Positions 9,458 to 18,590 of a stretch of DNA of 64,000 nucleotides are shown in pieces (the first letter of the stretch is position 1; each line of letters starts with the position of its first letter). The DNA is from Mesostigma viride (taxonomy: Eukaryota; Streptophyta; Mesostigmatophyceae; Mesostigmatales; Mesostigmataceae), in assembly GCA_009746045.1 (NCBI GenBank), contig RPFO01000406.1, positions 2,158,287 to 2,222,286 of the forward strand. Direction: 5' to 3'. The position numbers were made by a program, and so were the translations under genes. Under the pieces are notes generated by a model, which searched no databases, was not told the DNA's origin, and saw only the letters and a list, made by a program, of their open reading frames with translations.

Positions 9458-11758
9458 ATGACAGAGCCTACCCCTCCGGCTGAGAGCCCGCTGCCGTCCC
9501 TGCCCCTACCGGACCCTGAGCTGTATTTCGAGGCCCTTCCGGGCCGCTGGGTGTCGCGATCATGTTACCGGGGTGGCGTTGTGCAGCCGGCCCTTCAGGC
9601 CCAACATGCGAGCTTAGTCAGGGCGGCCCTCTTCGGGGTCACGTGGTATGGTCCTTCCCCTAATGAGCCGCACCAGCTTGTCCTGCACGGGTTCGACGAT
9701 GCCGGACACTGTTTGTTGGGGTGTGGTTCTCGCTGTCCCGCCTTGGAACAGATAGATGCGGTTCTCCGGTGCTGCCGTGTGTTCTCCTACCTCTCTACCC
9801 CTGTGGGCCGTACCTGCCTACGGGAGGTGTTTCCTTGGCTTCCGGCTGAGGGTGATGCTGAGGTAGATGAGAACCCCTGCGACCTTTTACGGGCCGTAGA
9901 ATGCATGGAGATAGCTGATCAGGCGGCGGGACTAGCGGTTGATGGTCCTGCCCCTTCGGGCGCCCCAGCCGAGGTACATTATACTCCAGATTATTCTGCC
10001 TCGAGCGCTGCGTCCGCCTCCTCGGCGTCTGTTCCTCCCTCTCCGGTCCCGTCGTCCCCTCGGTCGACCCGGGGTGTTGCAGTGGAGCCTACCCCTTCGG
10101 GTTTGCCTGATCCTCTTTCGGCGACGGTCTCGGCTATGCAGGCTCAGATCCAGTCCCTGACCACGGCGTTTGGGGCCTTCCTGGCGGCCCAGGCGCAGGT
10201 CCCGGCTACGCCAGCTGGATCCGCGCCTCCTACCCCTTCTGTTGCCCCGGCGACTACGGCTTCGCCCGCGCCCCCGCTGGCGCCCGCGGTCGCTGTGGTT
10301 CCGGCGGCTGCTGCGACTCCTGCTGCCTCTGCGCCTGTGACCGCTGTACCTGCGCCTACGCGCGAGTCCCCTGCCCCTGTGACCGCGCCCGCTGTCGCTG
10401 CTTCCGAGCCTCCACCAGCTCAGTCGCAGCCGTCGCGGGGCTTCTTTGGCGACACTAGCGGACTGCCCAGGCTTTGGGAGGGTGGTCCCCCGCAGAGGAT
10501 CCCGGTTCCTGACTGGAGCCTGGATGGTAGTCAATCTTATGCAGGACTGCCTGTCCCTGCGGGCCCCATTTTTAACATGTGGCCTGAGGGTGCACCGGCC
10601 ACTGAGACCGGCGCGCCAGCTTCGGGGGCGGGTCCGTCACGGCCCCCTCTGGCTTCGGGTCCGGCGCGACCGTCTGCTGTATCAGTGTCACCTGCGTCGG
10701 TGTCGTCTCCTGCCCCTGCTTCGGCCCCTGCCCCTTCGGCCTCTCTGTCCTTGGCTGCGGTTGTTCGGTCCACCGGCCAGGATCCTCGCGCTACCCGCGC
10801 TTCCGACTCCCTCCGGGAGTTGTCCCAGGGTGATCGGGACAGGGCTCCTTCTGTGGTGCATGCGACGCCGGAGTCGCGCGACACGCCCGTGCCTGGATGT
10901 GGTATGTCCGCACTCGCCTGCCGCCAGTGTGACCTGCCGCGCGCCTCCGCCGAGCTTGCCATCTCGCCCATGTCCTACGGTTTTTCCCAGGTGTGTCGGG
11001 CGCCTCGGGATCGTGGCCTACCCATTGAGACTGATCGGCCTCCTTTCGACATGGTTATTTTAGCTGATCCTGTGTTCCAGGGTGAGATCCTGGTTCGGCG
11101 CGTTCTGTATCGCTGGGCTAGGCGCCACAACGACTTGGACACCTACGGTGGGTTCCAGTGGGCTTACCCTCCGCCTCTGGGCATTATGGCTTCGGATGCC
11201 CTTACGGTAGAGTTTCCTGCGGTGCCGGGTGTTACGTCCACCACGGTCCTCCAGCCCATCCTCGAGTGGGATGCCCGGCGTCCGGCGCCCCTCCCGGGCC
11301 AGGGTCTAGACTCCCGCGGTCACCCTCCTCCTCGGGCCAGCGACTACCTAGAGACATTCGGGTCGCGCCAGTGTACGCGCCGGTGGCGTTCCCGTGAGAT
11401 TCGGCACATCCGGTTGTGGCCGTCCAACGTGGAGCCCCTGGTAGATCTGTTTTTCCCGACGGGTATGCGCCCTCGGATCCGGTATCATCGCCTGCTCCTT
11501 CGGGCTCTCTGCCTGATCGCGGTAGAGCCTTTCCTACGCCTCTTTGCCTGCGGTTTCCTGGACTGGGCCCGGGGCCAGGTCGTTCTTACGCAGCATAGGT
11601 ATTACTGGGCCTTTCTGGGCCTTTTTCCTGACGGTGTGTGGGCCGATGTTTTCCTCACTGTAGATAGGCATGACAATGTCGAGGATGTGGCCCACTACCA
11701 GGCCTACCTGGATGTCCTGCTGGCCTCCCGTGGTACCTACCAGACGGATGGCCATTAG
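9458..11758 (+). CDS. Gyp1 extra ORF downstream of pol (766 codons), function unknown
   Basis: The ORF opens at an ATG 76 bases after the pol stop (CGTCATGACAGAG) and stays open for 766 codons. The N-terminal ~190 residues (LYFEALPGRW, CRVFSYLSTPVGR) look folded. The middle (~residues 190-460) is rich in Ala, Pro and Ser. The C-terminal ~250 residues again look globular (VLYRWARRHNDLDTYGGFQW, RIRYHRLLLRAL, HRYYWAFLGLFPDGVW). I recognise no family. It lies where env sits in some gypsy elements, but I see no signal peptide or clear membrane segment. It is visibly more GC-rich than gag and pol, which suggests separate origin. Confidence 0.7.
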   Translation: MTEPTPPAESPLPSLPLPDPELYFEALPGRWVSRSCYRGGVVQPALQAQHASLVRAALFGVTWYGPSPNEPHQLVLHGFDDAGHCLLGCGSRCPALEQIDAVLRCCRVFSYLSTPVGRTCLREVFPWLPAEGDAEVDENPCDLLRAVECMEIADQAAGLAVDGPAPSGAPAEVHYTPDYSASSAASASSASVPPSPVPSSPRSTRGVAVEPTPSGLPDPLSATVSAMQAQIQSLTTAFGAFLAAQAQVPATPAGSAPPTPSVAPATTASPAPPLAPAVAVVPAAAATPAASAPVTAVPAPTRESPAPVTAPAVAASEPPPAQSQPSRGFFGDTSGLPRLWEGGPPQRIPVPDWSLDGSQSYAGLPVPAGPIFNMWPEGAPATETGAPASGAGPSRPPLASGPARPSAVSVSPASVSSPAPASAPAPSASLSLAAVVRSTGQDPRATRASDSLRELSQGDRDRAPSVVHATPESRDTPVPGCGMSALACRQCDLPRASAELAISPMSYGFSQVCRAPRDRGLPIETDRPPFDMVILADPVFQGEILVRRVLYRWARRHNDLDTYGGFQWAYPPPLGIMASDALTVEFPAVPGVTSTTVLQPILEWDARRPAPLPGQGLDSRGHPPPRASDYLETFGSRQCTRRWRSREIRHIRLWPSNVEPLVDLFFPTGMRPRIRYHRLLLRALCLIAVEPFLRLFACGFLDWARGQVVLTQHRYYWAFLGLFPDGVWADVFLTVDRHDNVEDVAHYQAYLDVLLASRGTYQTDGH

Positions 11759-12006
11759 ATAGAGGGCCTTAGGCCCGACCTGAGGGTGTTGTCCCTCCGG
11801 TATGTAGAGTCGCCCTCATATTCTGGCCAGTTGGTTGGCTGTTCTTGGTCCTTGGCGCTGATGTGTTTACTCTGTGTGTCCTGCCCAGTGCCGTCCCCCC
11901 CCGGCCAGGACTCCGTTCCAGGCAGTTAGGGGAACCTCCCACCAGGCTTGGTGCTGGCTAACCCTACACCACCCGGCGTGGTGGTGGAGACCGTGTGAAC
12001 TATTGG
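11759..12006 (+). other. Gyp1 3' untranslated region, first part, ending in the Cop2 TSD
   Basis: Non-coding DNA between the extra ORF and the Cop2 insertion. ATTGG at 12002-12006 is the left Cop2 target duplication. The region resumes at 20042. Confidence 0.7.
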
Positions 12007-12702
12007 AGTTAACGCCAAGCGCATTGGCGTGATCCTGATTCGGCATATCTCTGCGATTCCAGCAGCACCGGAACGAGTTCATTCCGACAAGTATCAAGAA
12101 AGTTATGGCGTTCCGACTTCCCGGTCGCGCGCGAGCGCGAGCCGGCTGTTCTTCTAAGTCGGACGTGAATATTTGCCGACGACATATGGGGTCGACAGTA
12201 ATTCCTGGGCTGACAGGAATTAGGTGCTGTACCTACGACGGTATTGGATTAATACGTCGTACGCAGGAAATAGGAACCTTAACCTGTGGTCTGTTGGTAC
12301 CGCAGGCTTAGTCCTGGACTTCTAGGTGCAGATGCAATAATCACTGTGGTGACTGTACTCTGTGGTCACTGTGCCTGTATGGCAGACCTACTGTATAGGA
12401 GCTGGGCGCTGTACAGGTAGTGAATACTGTACCGGGGTGTTATTACTGAGCAGGCCTCCTAGGCTGCTCAGGACTAGCAAGCACAGTGCACAAGTATATA
12501 AACAATAGGCCAGTGCCAAATGGGCATCTCTTGCGAGCCCGCCTCACGTGTTGTGCCTTGACTTGGCAAGCTCGTGTGCAAGCCTCAAGTGTTGAGCGCT
12601 GTAAACATTATCCGATTTAACAAAGCTCCGTTTCCAACCATATTCACACATTGCTGCATTGCAACCATATCCTTCACATTGCGTGTGCGAAGAACGTTAA
12701 CT
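12007..12702 (+). repeat. Cop2 5' LTR (696 bp)
   Basis: It starts AGTTAACGCCAAGC and ends GAACGTTAACT. The 3' copy has one substitution and two single-base insertions relative to it. No primer-binding site starting with TGG follows: the next bases are CAAATTACAACC, so priming is not of the usual initiator-Met type. Confidence 0.92.
12495..12502 (+). promoter_or_regulatory. TATA box in the Cop2 5' LTR
   Basis: TATATAAA about 490 bp into the LTR, leaving about 200 bp for R and U5. The same octamer is at 19828-19835 in the 3' LTR. Confidence 0.5.
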
Positions 12703-12795
12703 CAAATTACAACCAGTCTCAGCGGAACGGCCAGGAGGGTCGTTGCCGGTTGCGGTGTGCAGCGTTTACGACGAGAGGAGCTCGTCTGGTGGTGA

Positions 12796-13632
12796 ATGGT
12801 GCAGGAGGAACAACGGCAGCAGGATTTCCGGTTTCGGCAGTCTGCTGGGGGTTCGATTTCTCCTGAATTACGCCGTGTCGTTCGGGATCTATCTTTGTTG
12901 CTTGCAGATCGTCCGCCTGTAAATCGCAGCTTCGTGCAATTCGTCGACGACCAGGTCGAAGATTGGGAGCGAATTCTGCGACACGTACAAACCATCGTCA
13001 TTCCGGAGCACCGGAGCATCGACGACCTTGAGCAGGAGCTTCACGGGTTGGTCGGCATCCAGACGGTGATTACTGCAGTAGCAGAGCGAGTGCGGACGGA
13101 GTTGGCAGCAAGGCGAGGCGAGGTTGCGGAGGCAGCTGGCGCAGGGCGACACGAGTTTGTGCCGACAGTAGCGGGCGCGGGAGTACCACGTGCTTTCGCA
13201 GGCGGCATCGGCGACGAGGGTGTTGCAGCGGGCCAGTTAGGCGTGAACGACGCGGAGCGGAGCATCACAGGCGGCTTGCAGAGGTCGGGGCGACAGCGGA
13301 AGCCATCGCCGGAGGACACGCGCGACAAGAGTCGGCAGGTTTCCAGAGCGAGTAAGAGTTCCTTTTCAGGAGCTGCCCCGCCCCTTCGCGTTCGTGTGAC
13401 GCGTTGGGAGGAGTTTGCACCTCTTGGGTACGATAGTGACCTTGAGGTAGGAGCAGGGGGTGTCGCTGGGCTAGGCGACGAGACACTTGGCGACCACGAG
13501 GTGCCAACGTACAATCCGCGAGGGCCAACGACGGGTTGTCACCTGTCTACTTTACCAACGGTGACGATTCAGTCATCGCGGGCCGACAGCGGGTCGACGA
13601 CGGCGCAGCAGGTAGCAGGGTACCAGAGCTGA
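12796..13632 (+). CDS. Cop2 5' ORF (278 codons), possible N-terminal Gag segment
   Basis: It begins at ATG 12796, 93 bases after the LTR. Residues 1-115 look helical (SPELRRVVRDLSLLLADR, DDLEQELHGLVGIQTV, AERVRTELAARRGEV). The remainder is low complexity and rich in Gly, Ser and Arg. No catalytic motif. Cop3 has a longer helical ORF in the same place (57547-58827) in frame with its gag, so this may be the N-terminal part of the Gag precursor. The frame relation to gag here is disturbed. Confidence 0.55.
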   Translation: MVQEEQRQQDFRFRQSAGGSISPELRRVVRDLSLLLADRPPVNRSFVQFVDDQVEDWERILRHVQTIVIPEHRSIDDLEQELHGLVGIQTVITAVAERVRTELAARRGEVAEAAGAGRHEFVPTVAGAGVPRAFAGGIGDEGVAAGQLGVNDAERSITGGLQRSGRQRKPSPEDTRDKSRQVSRASKSSFSGAAPPLRVRVTRWEEFAPLGYDSDLEVGAGGVAGLGDETLGDHEVPTYNPRGPTTGCHLSTLPTVTIQSSRADSGSTTAQQVAGYQS

Positions 13633-13876
13633 TTGTGGTGAGCGACAGCGACGACGACAGCGACAAGGAGAACCAGGACGCGCCTGGGGCCAGCCGTGGT
13701 GGTCTTGCCTGAGTGGTAACACTTGGCACTTTCCTTTCTTGTTCAGTAGCTTATATTGCTTTAATTGCTGCTTGGCCACTTGGCTGGCTGTAGCAGATCT
13801 GAACAGAGGCCATCATGGAGGATGGAGCTATCAACCAACAAGCGGGCTTTATGGGCTTCGGCGGCGCGGCGCTGGG

Positions 13877-13930
13877 CTGGATGGACGAGATGGACGCGAT
13901 GGACGCGGTGGACGCGATGGACGCGGGGAC
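13877..13930 (+). repeat. Short tandem repeat, unit GATGGACGC
   Basis: Five or so 9-12 base units (GATGGACGAGATGGACGC and variants) in the gag leader of Cop2. One frame reads MDEMDAMDAVDAMDAG from an ATG at 13815. Length change in this array would shift frames, which may explain why the N-terminus of gag cannot be placed. Confidence 0.6.
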
Positions 13931-14055
13931 GGCCAGGCGCTGGGAGACCAGGCTGAGGTGCCAGATAATCAGAGCCAAGGATCGCAGGGCGGGCAGCACG
14001 CGCCAGCCGCAGATCAAGCGGCGCCTAAGCGACCAACGTTGCTGAGGGGTACGCG

Positions 14056-14634
14056 GTGCTAGGCCAGTTTCAGTCCATCAAGGACAATTGGCAGCCCCGG
14101 GATGCTGAGAGGATGTTAGAGGACATGAACTTGTACACGGAGATATACAACGGTGACAAGCTTCGCATCCTGGCGTCTAGTGCCTACATACGGCAGTCGG
14201 CGAGGCGGCTGTTCAAGTTTGTTCGGGAGCGACACGCGGCGGGGGACACCTGGACGGCGTTTATGACGCGACTCAGGTCGTTCCTGAGTGACAAGAGGAC
14301 CATAGATGGGTCCCACCTGAAGCAAGAATACCTGGACTACAAGCCCATCAAGGGGCAACTAGTGGTCCACGCCTTTGAAGACTTCGTCAAGCTGAGGGAG
14401 GACGCCATGGCCAAGGGCTTCTTCGTCGCAGATCGGATGGCCATGGGCGACTTTCTCAAGTCGCTGCAGCTGGATCCGGTCACCATGGATAATGTGACCA
14501 TCCACATGCGACAGGTCCATGGCTGGGCAGCCATGACGGATCAGTTGTATGAGTGTTTCAGCGGCAAGTACGTGGGGGTAAGCGCCCTCGTCAGAATGAT
14601 GAGGAGGCCACTGAACCCACGGTTAAGTCCATGA
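14056..14634 (+). CDS. gag: Cop2 gag, capsid part
   Basis: The 192-codon ORF has a capsid-like helical pattern (LRILASSAYIRQSARRLFKF, HAFEDFVKLREDAM, FLKSLQLDPVTMD, MTDQLYECFSGKY), comparable to UBN2/Retrotran_gag domains of copia elements. The listed start is a GTG, and the true N-terminus probably lies upstream in another frame. The frame leaves the gag reading near the GGGGG at about 14574-14578. The +1 frame continues into the zinc-knuckle ORF at 14553-14999. Confidence 0.75.
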   Translation: MLGQFQSIKDNWQPRDAERMLEDMNLYTEIYNGDKLRILASSAYIRQSARRLFKFVRERHAAGDTWTAFMTRLRSFLSDKRTIDGSHLKQEYLDYKPIKGQLVVHAFEDFVKLREDAMAKGFFVADRMAMGDFLKSLQLDPVTMDNVTIHMRQVHGWAAMTDQLYECFSGKYVGVSALVRMMRRPLNPRLSP

Positions 14635-14999
14635 GGGGATCGGGCCACGGGGGCCCAGCGTCCTCGAGAGGGCCTGAGACCTCTTCAAGGGGTCGAGGAA
14701 GGTCCAGGAGGGGGCGTGACAGAAGGGCTGGACGGGGGACCCCGCCGAAGTCGGGACATCCACAGTCCCAGTTTGACTTCAAGAGGGTGGGTGGTCCTCC
14801 CAAGGCTGGGCCCAGCAGTGGGACCTCACGGGACATCAGTCAGGTGGAATGTTATTTCTGCCAGGGGAAGGGTCACTTCAGGAATGAGTGTCCCTCGTAC
14901 CTGAGGCAGGAAGGTCAGAGCAAGCCAGCTCAGGGTGGCAGCAAGGACAAGGCTGGTCCATCCCAGGACAAGGGCAAGGGCAAGGCTGCTGATCATTGA
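14553..14999 (+). CDS. gag: Cop2 gag, nucleocapsid part with CCHC zinc knuckle
   Basis: A basic Arg/Gly/Ser-rich segment is followed by the zinc knuckle CYFCQGKGHFRNEC near residue 100, typical of Gag nucleocapsid that packages the RNA. It overlaps the end of the capsid ORF in another frame. It ends in TGA at 14997-14999. The same frame is open again immediately after and runs into pol. Confidence 0.85.
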   Translation: MFQRQVRGGKRPRQNDEEATEPTVKSMRGSGHGGPASSRGPETSSRGRGRSRRGRDRRAGRGTPPKSGHPQSQFDFKRVGGPPKAGPSSGTSRDISQVECYFCQGKGHFRNECPSYLRQEGQSKPAQGGSKDKAGPSQDKGKGKAADH

Positions 15000-15032
15000 T
15001 ATGAGCCTGCACACATCCCTGAACCCTGGAGG

Positions 15033-18000
15033 GTGCCCCCAGGGGTGTGTAATGAAGCTGCTAGTGACAGCAGTGAGGGGCAGCCCCATGCTCTAGTGAA
15101 AGAGCCTATTGGACACGATGGGGCAAGCTTGGTTACCACAGAGAGTATGCCAGCTGTAGCTGCAGTGGTTACTCGCCAACGTGCCCGCCATGGCGGTGCT
15201 GAGCCTGAGGTAGGACCTGGTGATGTGGACCCAGGTGGATCTCAGAAGCATTCTGACCGTGCAGGACTGGCACAGGATGGTCAGGATGAGGATAGGGCTG
15301 GAGACAGTCTGACAGGCACGACCCTGGTGCCTCCTGTACATAAGGGATCTGTACATACCTTGAGTGCTAATAATGACAATAAAAGGTTTTCTCTCTTGTA
15401 TGACATTGCCTCAAGGTTGCATACCATGTTTGGCCATGCAGCTCAGTCTTTGCAAGTTGCTAGACGGCTGGGAGGAAGTGAGTTGTACTCCATCTGCCAA
15501 CAGGTTGCTCAAGCTTGCAAGTGCAGGCTAGTTGCTAGAAAGCCCAAGCAGTCTCATGCCAGGACTCCTATTTTGCAGCCAGGCCATGTGCAGGTAGATA
15601 TTCAGAGAATCAGGGGTTTGAAGCTGCTGGTGGCAGTGGACAGATATACCAAGTACAAGACCCTAGAGATCCTGCCTGACATGGAGAAGCCTACATTGAT
15701 TGCTGCTCTGAAGTTGACAAGGAGCAGGTACCCTGGGTTGGAGTTGTTGCAGTGTGACATTCAGTTTGAGTGCTGTGAGAACCTGCCAGAGTTTCCAGAG
15801 TTGCTGATTACACCCAGGGAGAGCCACGGCCAGCAAGGGGTGGTGGAGAGAGCCATCCAAGAGATCAAGACTGTGCTGCTGGTGGAGAGGATTCCAAGGA
15901 CGTCATCTGCCATTGTGACATCTGCATGGCTACGTTCTGTGGAGGACAGGCTGAACCTGAGGACTCCCATGTTCTTTGGTGACATTGCCATCAATCCTCT
16001 TATGCTGCATACCAGGATGCTGCCAGCTGATGCTGAGCAGGCATGGAAGGAGAAGCTAGAGGCCAAGTTCCTCAAGCTGAGGCAGAAAGACAAGGGCTGG
16101 AGTGTCCTAGAACCTAACGTTGGACAACAGGTTGTTGTGTGGAAGGAACCAAGCTTTCCAGGGAAACGTGGCAGCTGGCATGATGGGGTGGTGACCCGAG
16201 TAGAAGCCGCTGGCCATAAGTGCTGGGTGGCCATTGATGGCTCCCAAGCAGTGCACCGTCTGTCCTGGTCAAAGATCCGTCCCCGGGGAGGTAATCAAGG
16301 AGACCTCTTCCAGGTGCCCGCTGGTGTACAAGGCGGGGGTGACGTGGAGCTTCCTGATCAGGGTGCTACAGCTGTATCGAGCCCTCAGGGTGACCCTGGC
16401 CCGGCCCCTGGGGTACCTTCACATACGGTGGTTGGGCAAGCAGGCGGACAGGCTGCACCTCCGGAACGGCCCGACACCAGGCCTAGGGGTGTGCGTCTAT
16501 CAGATATTGTACAGGCTTTGCAAAGAGCCAAGAAGGAGCCTAAGGTGTCCAAGCTTGTCCAGTTGGATGAACCTGAGGTAGCTGCCATGGAGATAGATAC
16601 CAATGCACAGGTTTCTGTCATGGGACCTCAGCATACAGGAGAACTGCTGGTCGGAGAACCAAGTTGCCCCTGGGTGTCTGATTTCAGTGGTAGGACGCAT
16701 CTAAGGGTGTTGGGAGAGGTTACTGCCCCTGTCATGGGTGTGGATGTGACCTTCCTTGTCCTAGAGGACTATGATGGCCCTGTGATTTTGGGTCAGAATT
16801 TTCTGGGCAATCCTGGGATTTCTATCAGAGCTACAGCTCTGAGAAGAGATGGCTGGGGGATGATTCCCCTAGAAAATTTCAGGACAACATTTCCAGTCAG
16901 GTGCAGGGCCAAGCCGGTCAAGGGTGTAAAATGGGATGAAGGGGAGGTGCCCCCAGCGGCCAGTTTGGTTATTCCAGCTGTGTTGCACCCCAGCAGTATT
17001 GGCATAACTCACAGGAGCCTTGCTGCACACTCTCCTTTGACATATGACCAGCTGGTCCAAGAGATGAGCTCGCCTACTTTGTTTGAGGCTTGGAAGCTCG
17101 CCTTCTCCAAGGCATTGGAGGAGTGGTTGCAGTTTGAGTGTGCTGCACCAACAGACAGACGTCCCCCAGCATCAAGGAAGCTTGCTTTGAGATTTGTGCT
17201 GAAGAGGAAGGTTGTGGATGAGGTATCAGTGCCCCATGTCAGGCCTGTCCTGAATGAGTATCACGGCACGGGGAGTCTGCCAGGAGAGGAGCTATACACG
17301 CCAGGGATGCTACACGACACATGGAGAATTTTGCTATGTCTCTACGTGGGGTTGCTGAACAGGGGAGCAGCTATGTCATCAGTGCTGCTGGACTTCAAGA
17401 GGGCATTTTTAAAATCTGATCCAGAAGTGGCCAGGAGGGTGTGGAAGCAGGATGAGCCTTACTGTGTTGAGGTGCCTGCCATCTGGAAGCTGGAGCTGCA
17501 TCAACAATTCCTGGTTATTCTGAAGGGCCTGGAAGGACTCAGGTCGAGCCCAATCATCTGGAGACTCACGCTGCAGGAAGCTCTGATCAGTGAGTGTGGC
17601 TTGAGAGTGTCTTCAGTTGATCCCTGTTTGCTGCTGGCCCAATGGGAGGGTCTGCCAGTGTATGCTAGTTTGCATGGAGATGATCTGCATTTGCTAGCCC
17701 CCACGACCTGGCTGAAGAAGTTTATTCCTGTCATCAGTGGCAAGTTTTCACTGGGCAAGGAGCTGTGGCAGGAGCCCAACAAGCCTGTAGTGTTCTGTGG
17801 AATGCAGGCTACCCTGTTCAGGAGGGACGGGGAGTGGAGTATCAGGCTTCAGGCTGGAGGAGATTATAAACAGACCATTGTGAAGGCCTTGCCAGAGAAG
17901 ATCACCCAGGCTGCAGGACCTGAGTTGAGAGGCATGTGGGCCTGGTTTGCCAGCATCTGTGGTCCGTCTTTGATGGTCCATAGCAGAATGCCTGATGAGG

Positions 18001-18590
18001 TGCTTGAGGATGAGAAGCCTCGAGTCATAGCCCGGTTGGTGGAGAGTACCCCTGATCTGATTTTGTCTGGGATTGACTTTGCCCAGCCTATCACCTTGGA
18101 GATCTTTGTTGACAGTTCCATGGATGCTCGCCAGGTTACCAAGGTCAGGGGGAGATCTGCTGCTCTGTTTGCTTTTTATCAGAGCAGGGCAAGTTTGTTC
18201 AGCTGGTACAGCAGACTGCAGAAGAGGGTCTGTATCAGTTCAGATGTGGCAGAATGCAGGGCCATATGCGAGGGGATCCAGTCCAGCCTGTACATAAAGG
18301 AGTTAATGCTGGAGCTGGCTTCAGTTACCCCTTGGACCTTGCAGATGGAGACGTTGTTGCTAACAGACAGCATGGGTATGGTCCAGTTTGTTCACAAGCA
18401 GCTGGCCAGGAGCCGGGACCTGGATTATTTGTTGCTGAAGGAGTTGGCCAGTTTGGTTGACTTGAAGCATATCCCTGGCGAGGAGAACCCTGCTGATGCA
18501 TTGACAAAGCTGCCACACAAGGCCCCAGCCCAGTACAATGTACTGAGGAAGCTCATGAATGCTGACTGTCAAGTCGGTCTATCTGTCTAA
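15033..18590 (+). CDS. pol: Cop2 pol: integrase, protease-like, reverse transcriptase and RNase H (1185 codons)
   Basis: The frame is open from 15000, directly after the gag TGA. Integrase comes first: HTMFGH and CQQVAQACKC (~residues 128-168), DDE residues in VDIQR/VDRYTKY (~188-205), LQCDIQFE (~240) and VVERAIQE (~272). A retropepsin-like domain follows at ~515-600: EIDTNAQVSVM, then DGPVILGQNFL. RT is at ~700-960, with FKRAFLK and LHGDDLHL in place of copia YVDDM. RNase H is at ~1020-1165 with VDSSM, AECRA, TDSMGM and NPADALTK. In known copia elements protease precedes integrase; here it follows. DTN instead of DTG/DSG is also unusual. No stop interrupts the ORF. Confidence 0.9.
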   Translation: MPPGVCNEAASDSSEGQPHALVKEPIGHDGASLVTTESMPAVAAVVTRQRARHGGAEPEVGPGDVDPGGSQKHSDRAGLAQDGQDEDRAGDSLTGTTLVPPVHKGSVHTLSANNDNKRFSLLYDIASRLHTMFGHAAQSLQVARRLGGSELYSICQQVAQACKCRLVARKPKQSHARTPILQPGHVQVDIQRIRGLKLLVAVDRYTKYKTLEILPDMEKPTLIAALKLTRSRYPGLELLQCDIQFECCENLPEFPELLITPRESHGQQGVVERAIQEIKTVLLVERIPRTSSAIVTSAWLRSVEDRLNLRTPMFFGDIAINPLMLHTRMLPADAEQAWKEKLEAKFLKLRQKDKGWSVLEPNVGQQVVVWKEPSFPGKRGSWHDGVVTRVEAAGHKCWVAIDGSQAVHRLSWSKIRPRGGNQGDLFQVPAGVQGGGDVELPDQGATAVSSPQGDPGPAPGVPSHTVVGQAGGQAAPPERPDTRPRGVRLSDIVQALQRAKKEPKVSKLVQLDEPEVAAMEIDTNAQVSVMGPQHTGELLVGEPSCPWVSDFSGRTHLRVLGEVTAPVMGVDVTFLVLEDYDGPVILGQNFLGNPGISIRATALRRDGWGMIPLENFRTTFPVRCRAKPVKGVKWDEGEVPPAASLVIPAVLHPSSIGITHRSLAAHSPLTYDQLVQEMSSPTLFEAWKLAFSKALEEWLQFECAAPTDRRPPASRKLALRFVLKRKVVDEVSVPHVRPVLNEYHGTGSLPGEELYTPGMLHDTWRILLCLYVGLLNRGAAMSSVLLDFKRAFLKSDPEVARRVWKQDEPYCVEVPAIWKLELHQQFLVILKGLEGLRSSPIIWRLTLQEALISECGLRVSSVDPCLLLAQWEGLPVYASLHGDDLHLLAPTTWLKKFIPVISGKFSLGKELWQEPNKPVVFCGMQATLFRRDGEWSIRLQAGGDYKQTIVKALPEKITQAAGPELRGMWAWFASICGPSLMVHSRMPDEVLEDEKPRVIARLVESTPDLILSGIDFAQPITLEIFVDSSMDARQVTKVRGRSAALFAFYQSRASLFSWYSRLQKRVCISSDVAECRAICEGIQSSLYIKELMLELASVTPWTLQMETLLLTDSMGMVQFVHKQLARSRDLDYLLLKELASLVDLKHIPGEENPADALTKLPHKAPAQYNVLRKLMNADCQVGLSV

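Noticed and set aside
9932..10971. Antisense Arg/Gly-rich ORFs opposite the Gyp1 extra ORF
   Set aside because: Shadow frames of a GC-rich Ala/Pro coding strand; low-complexity composition and no domain.
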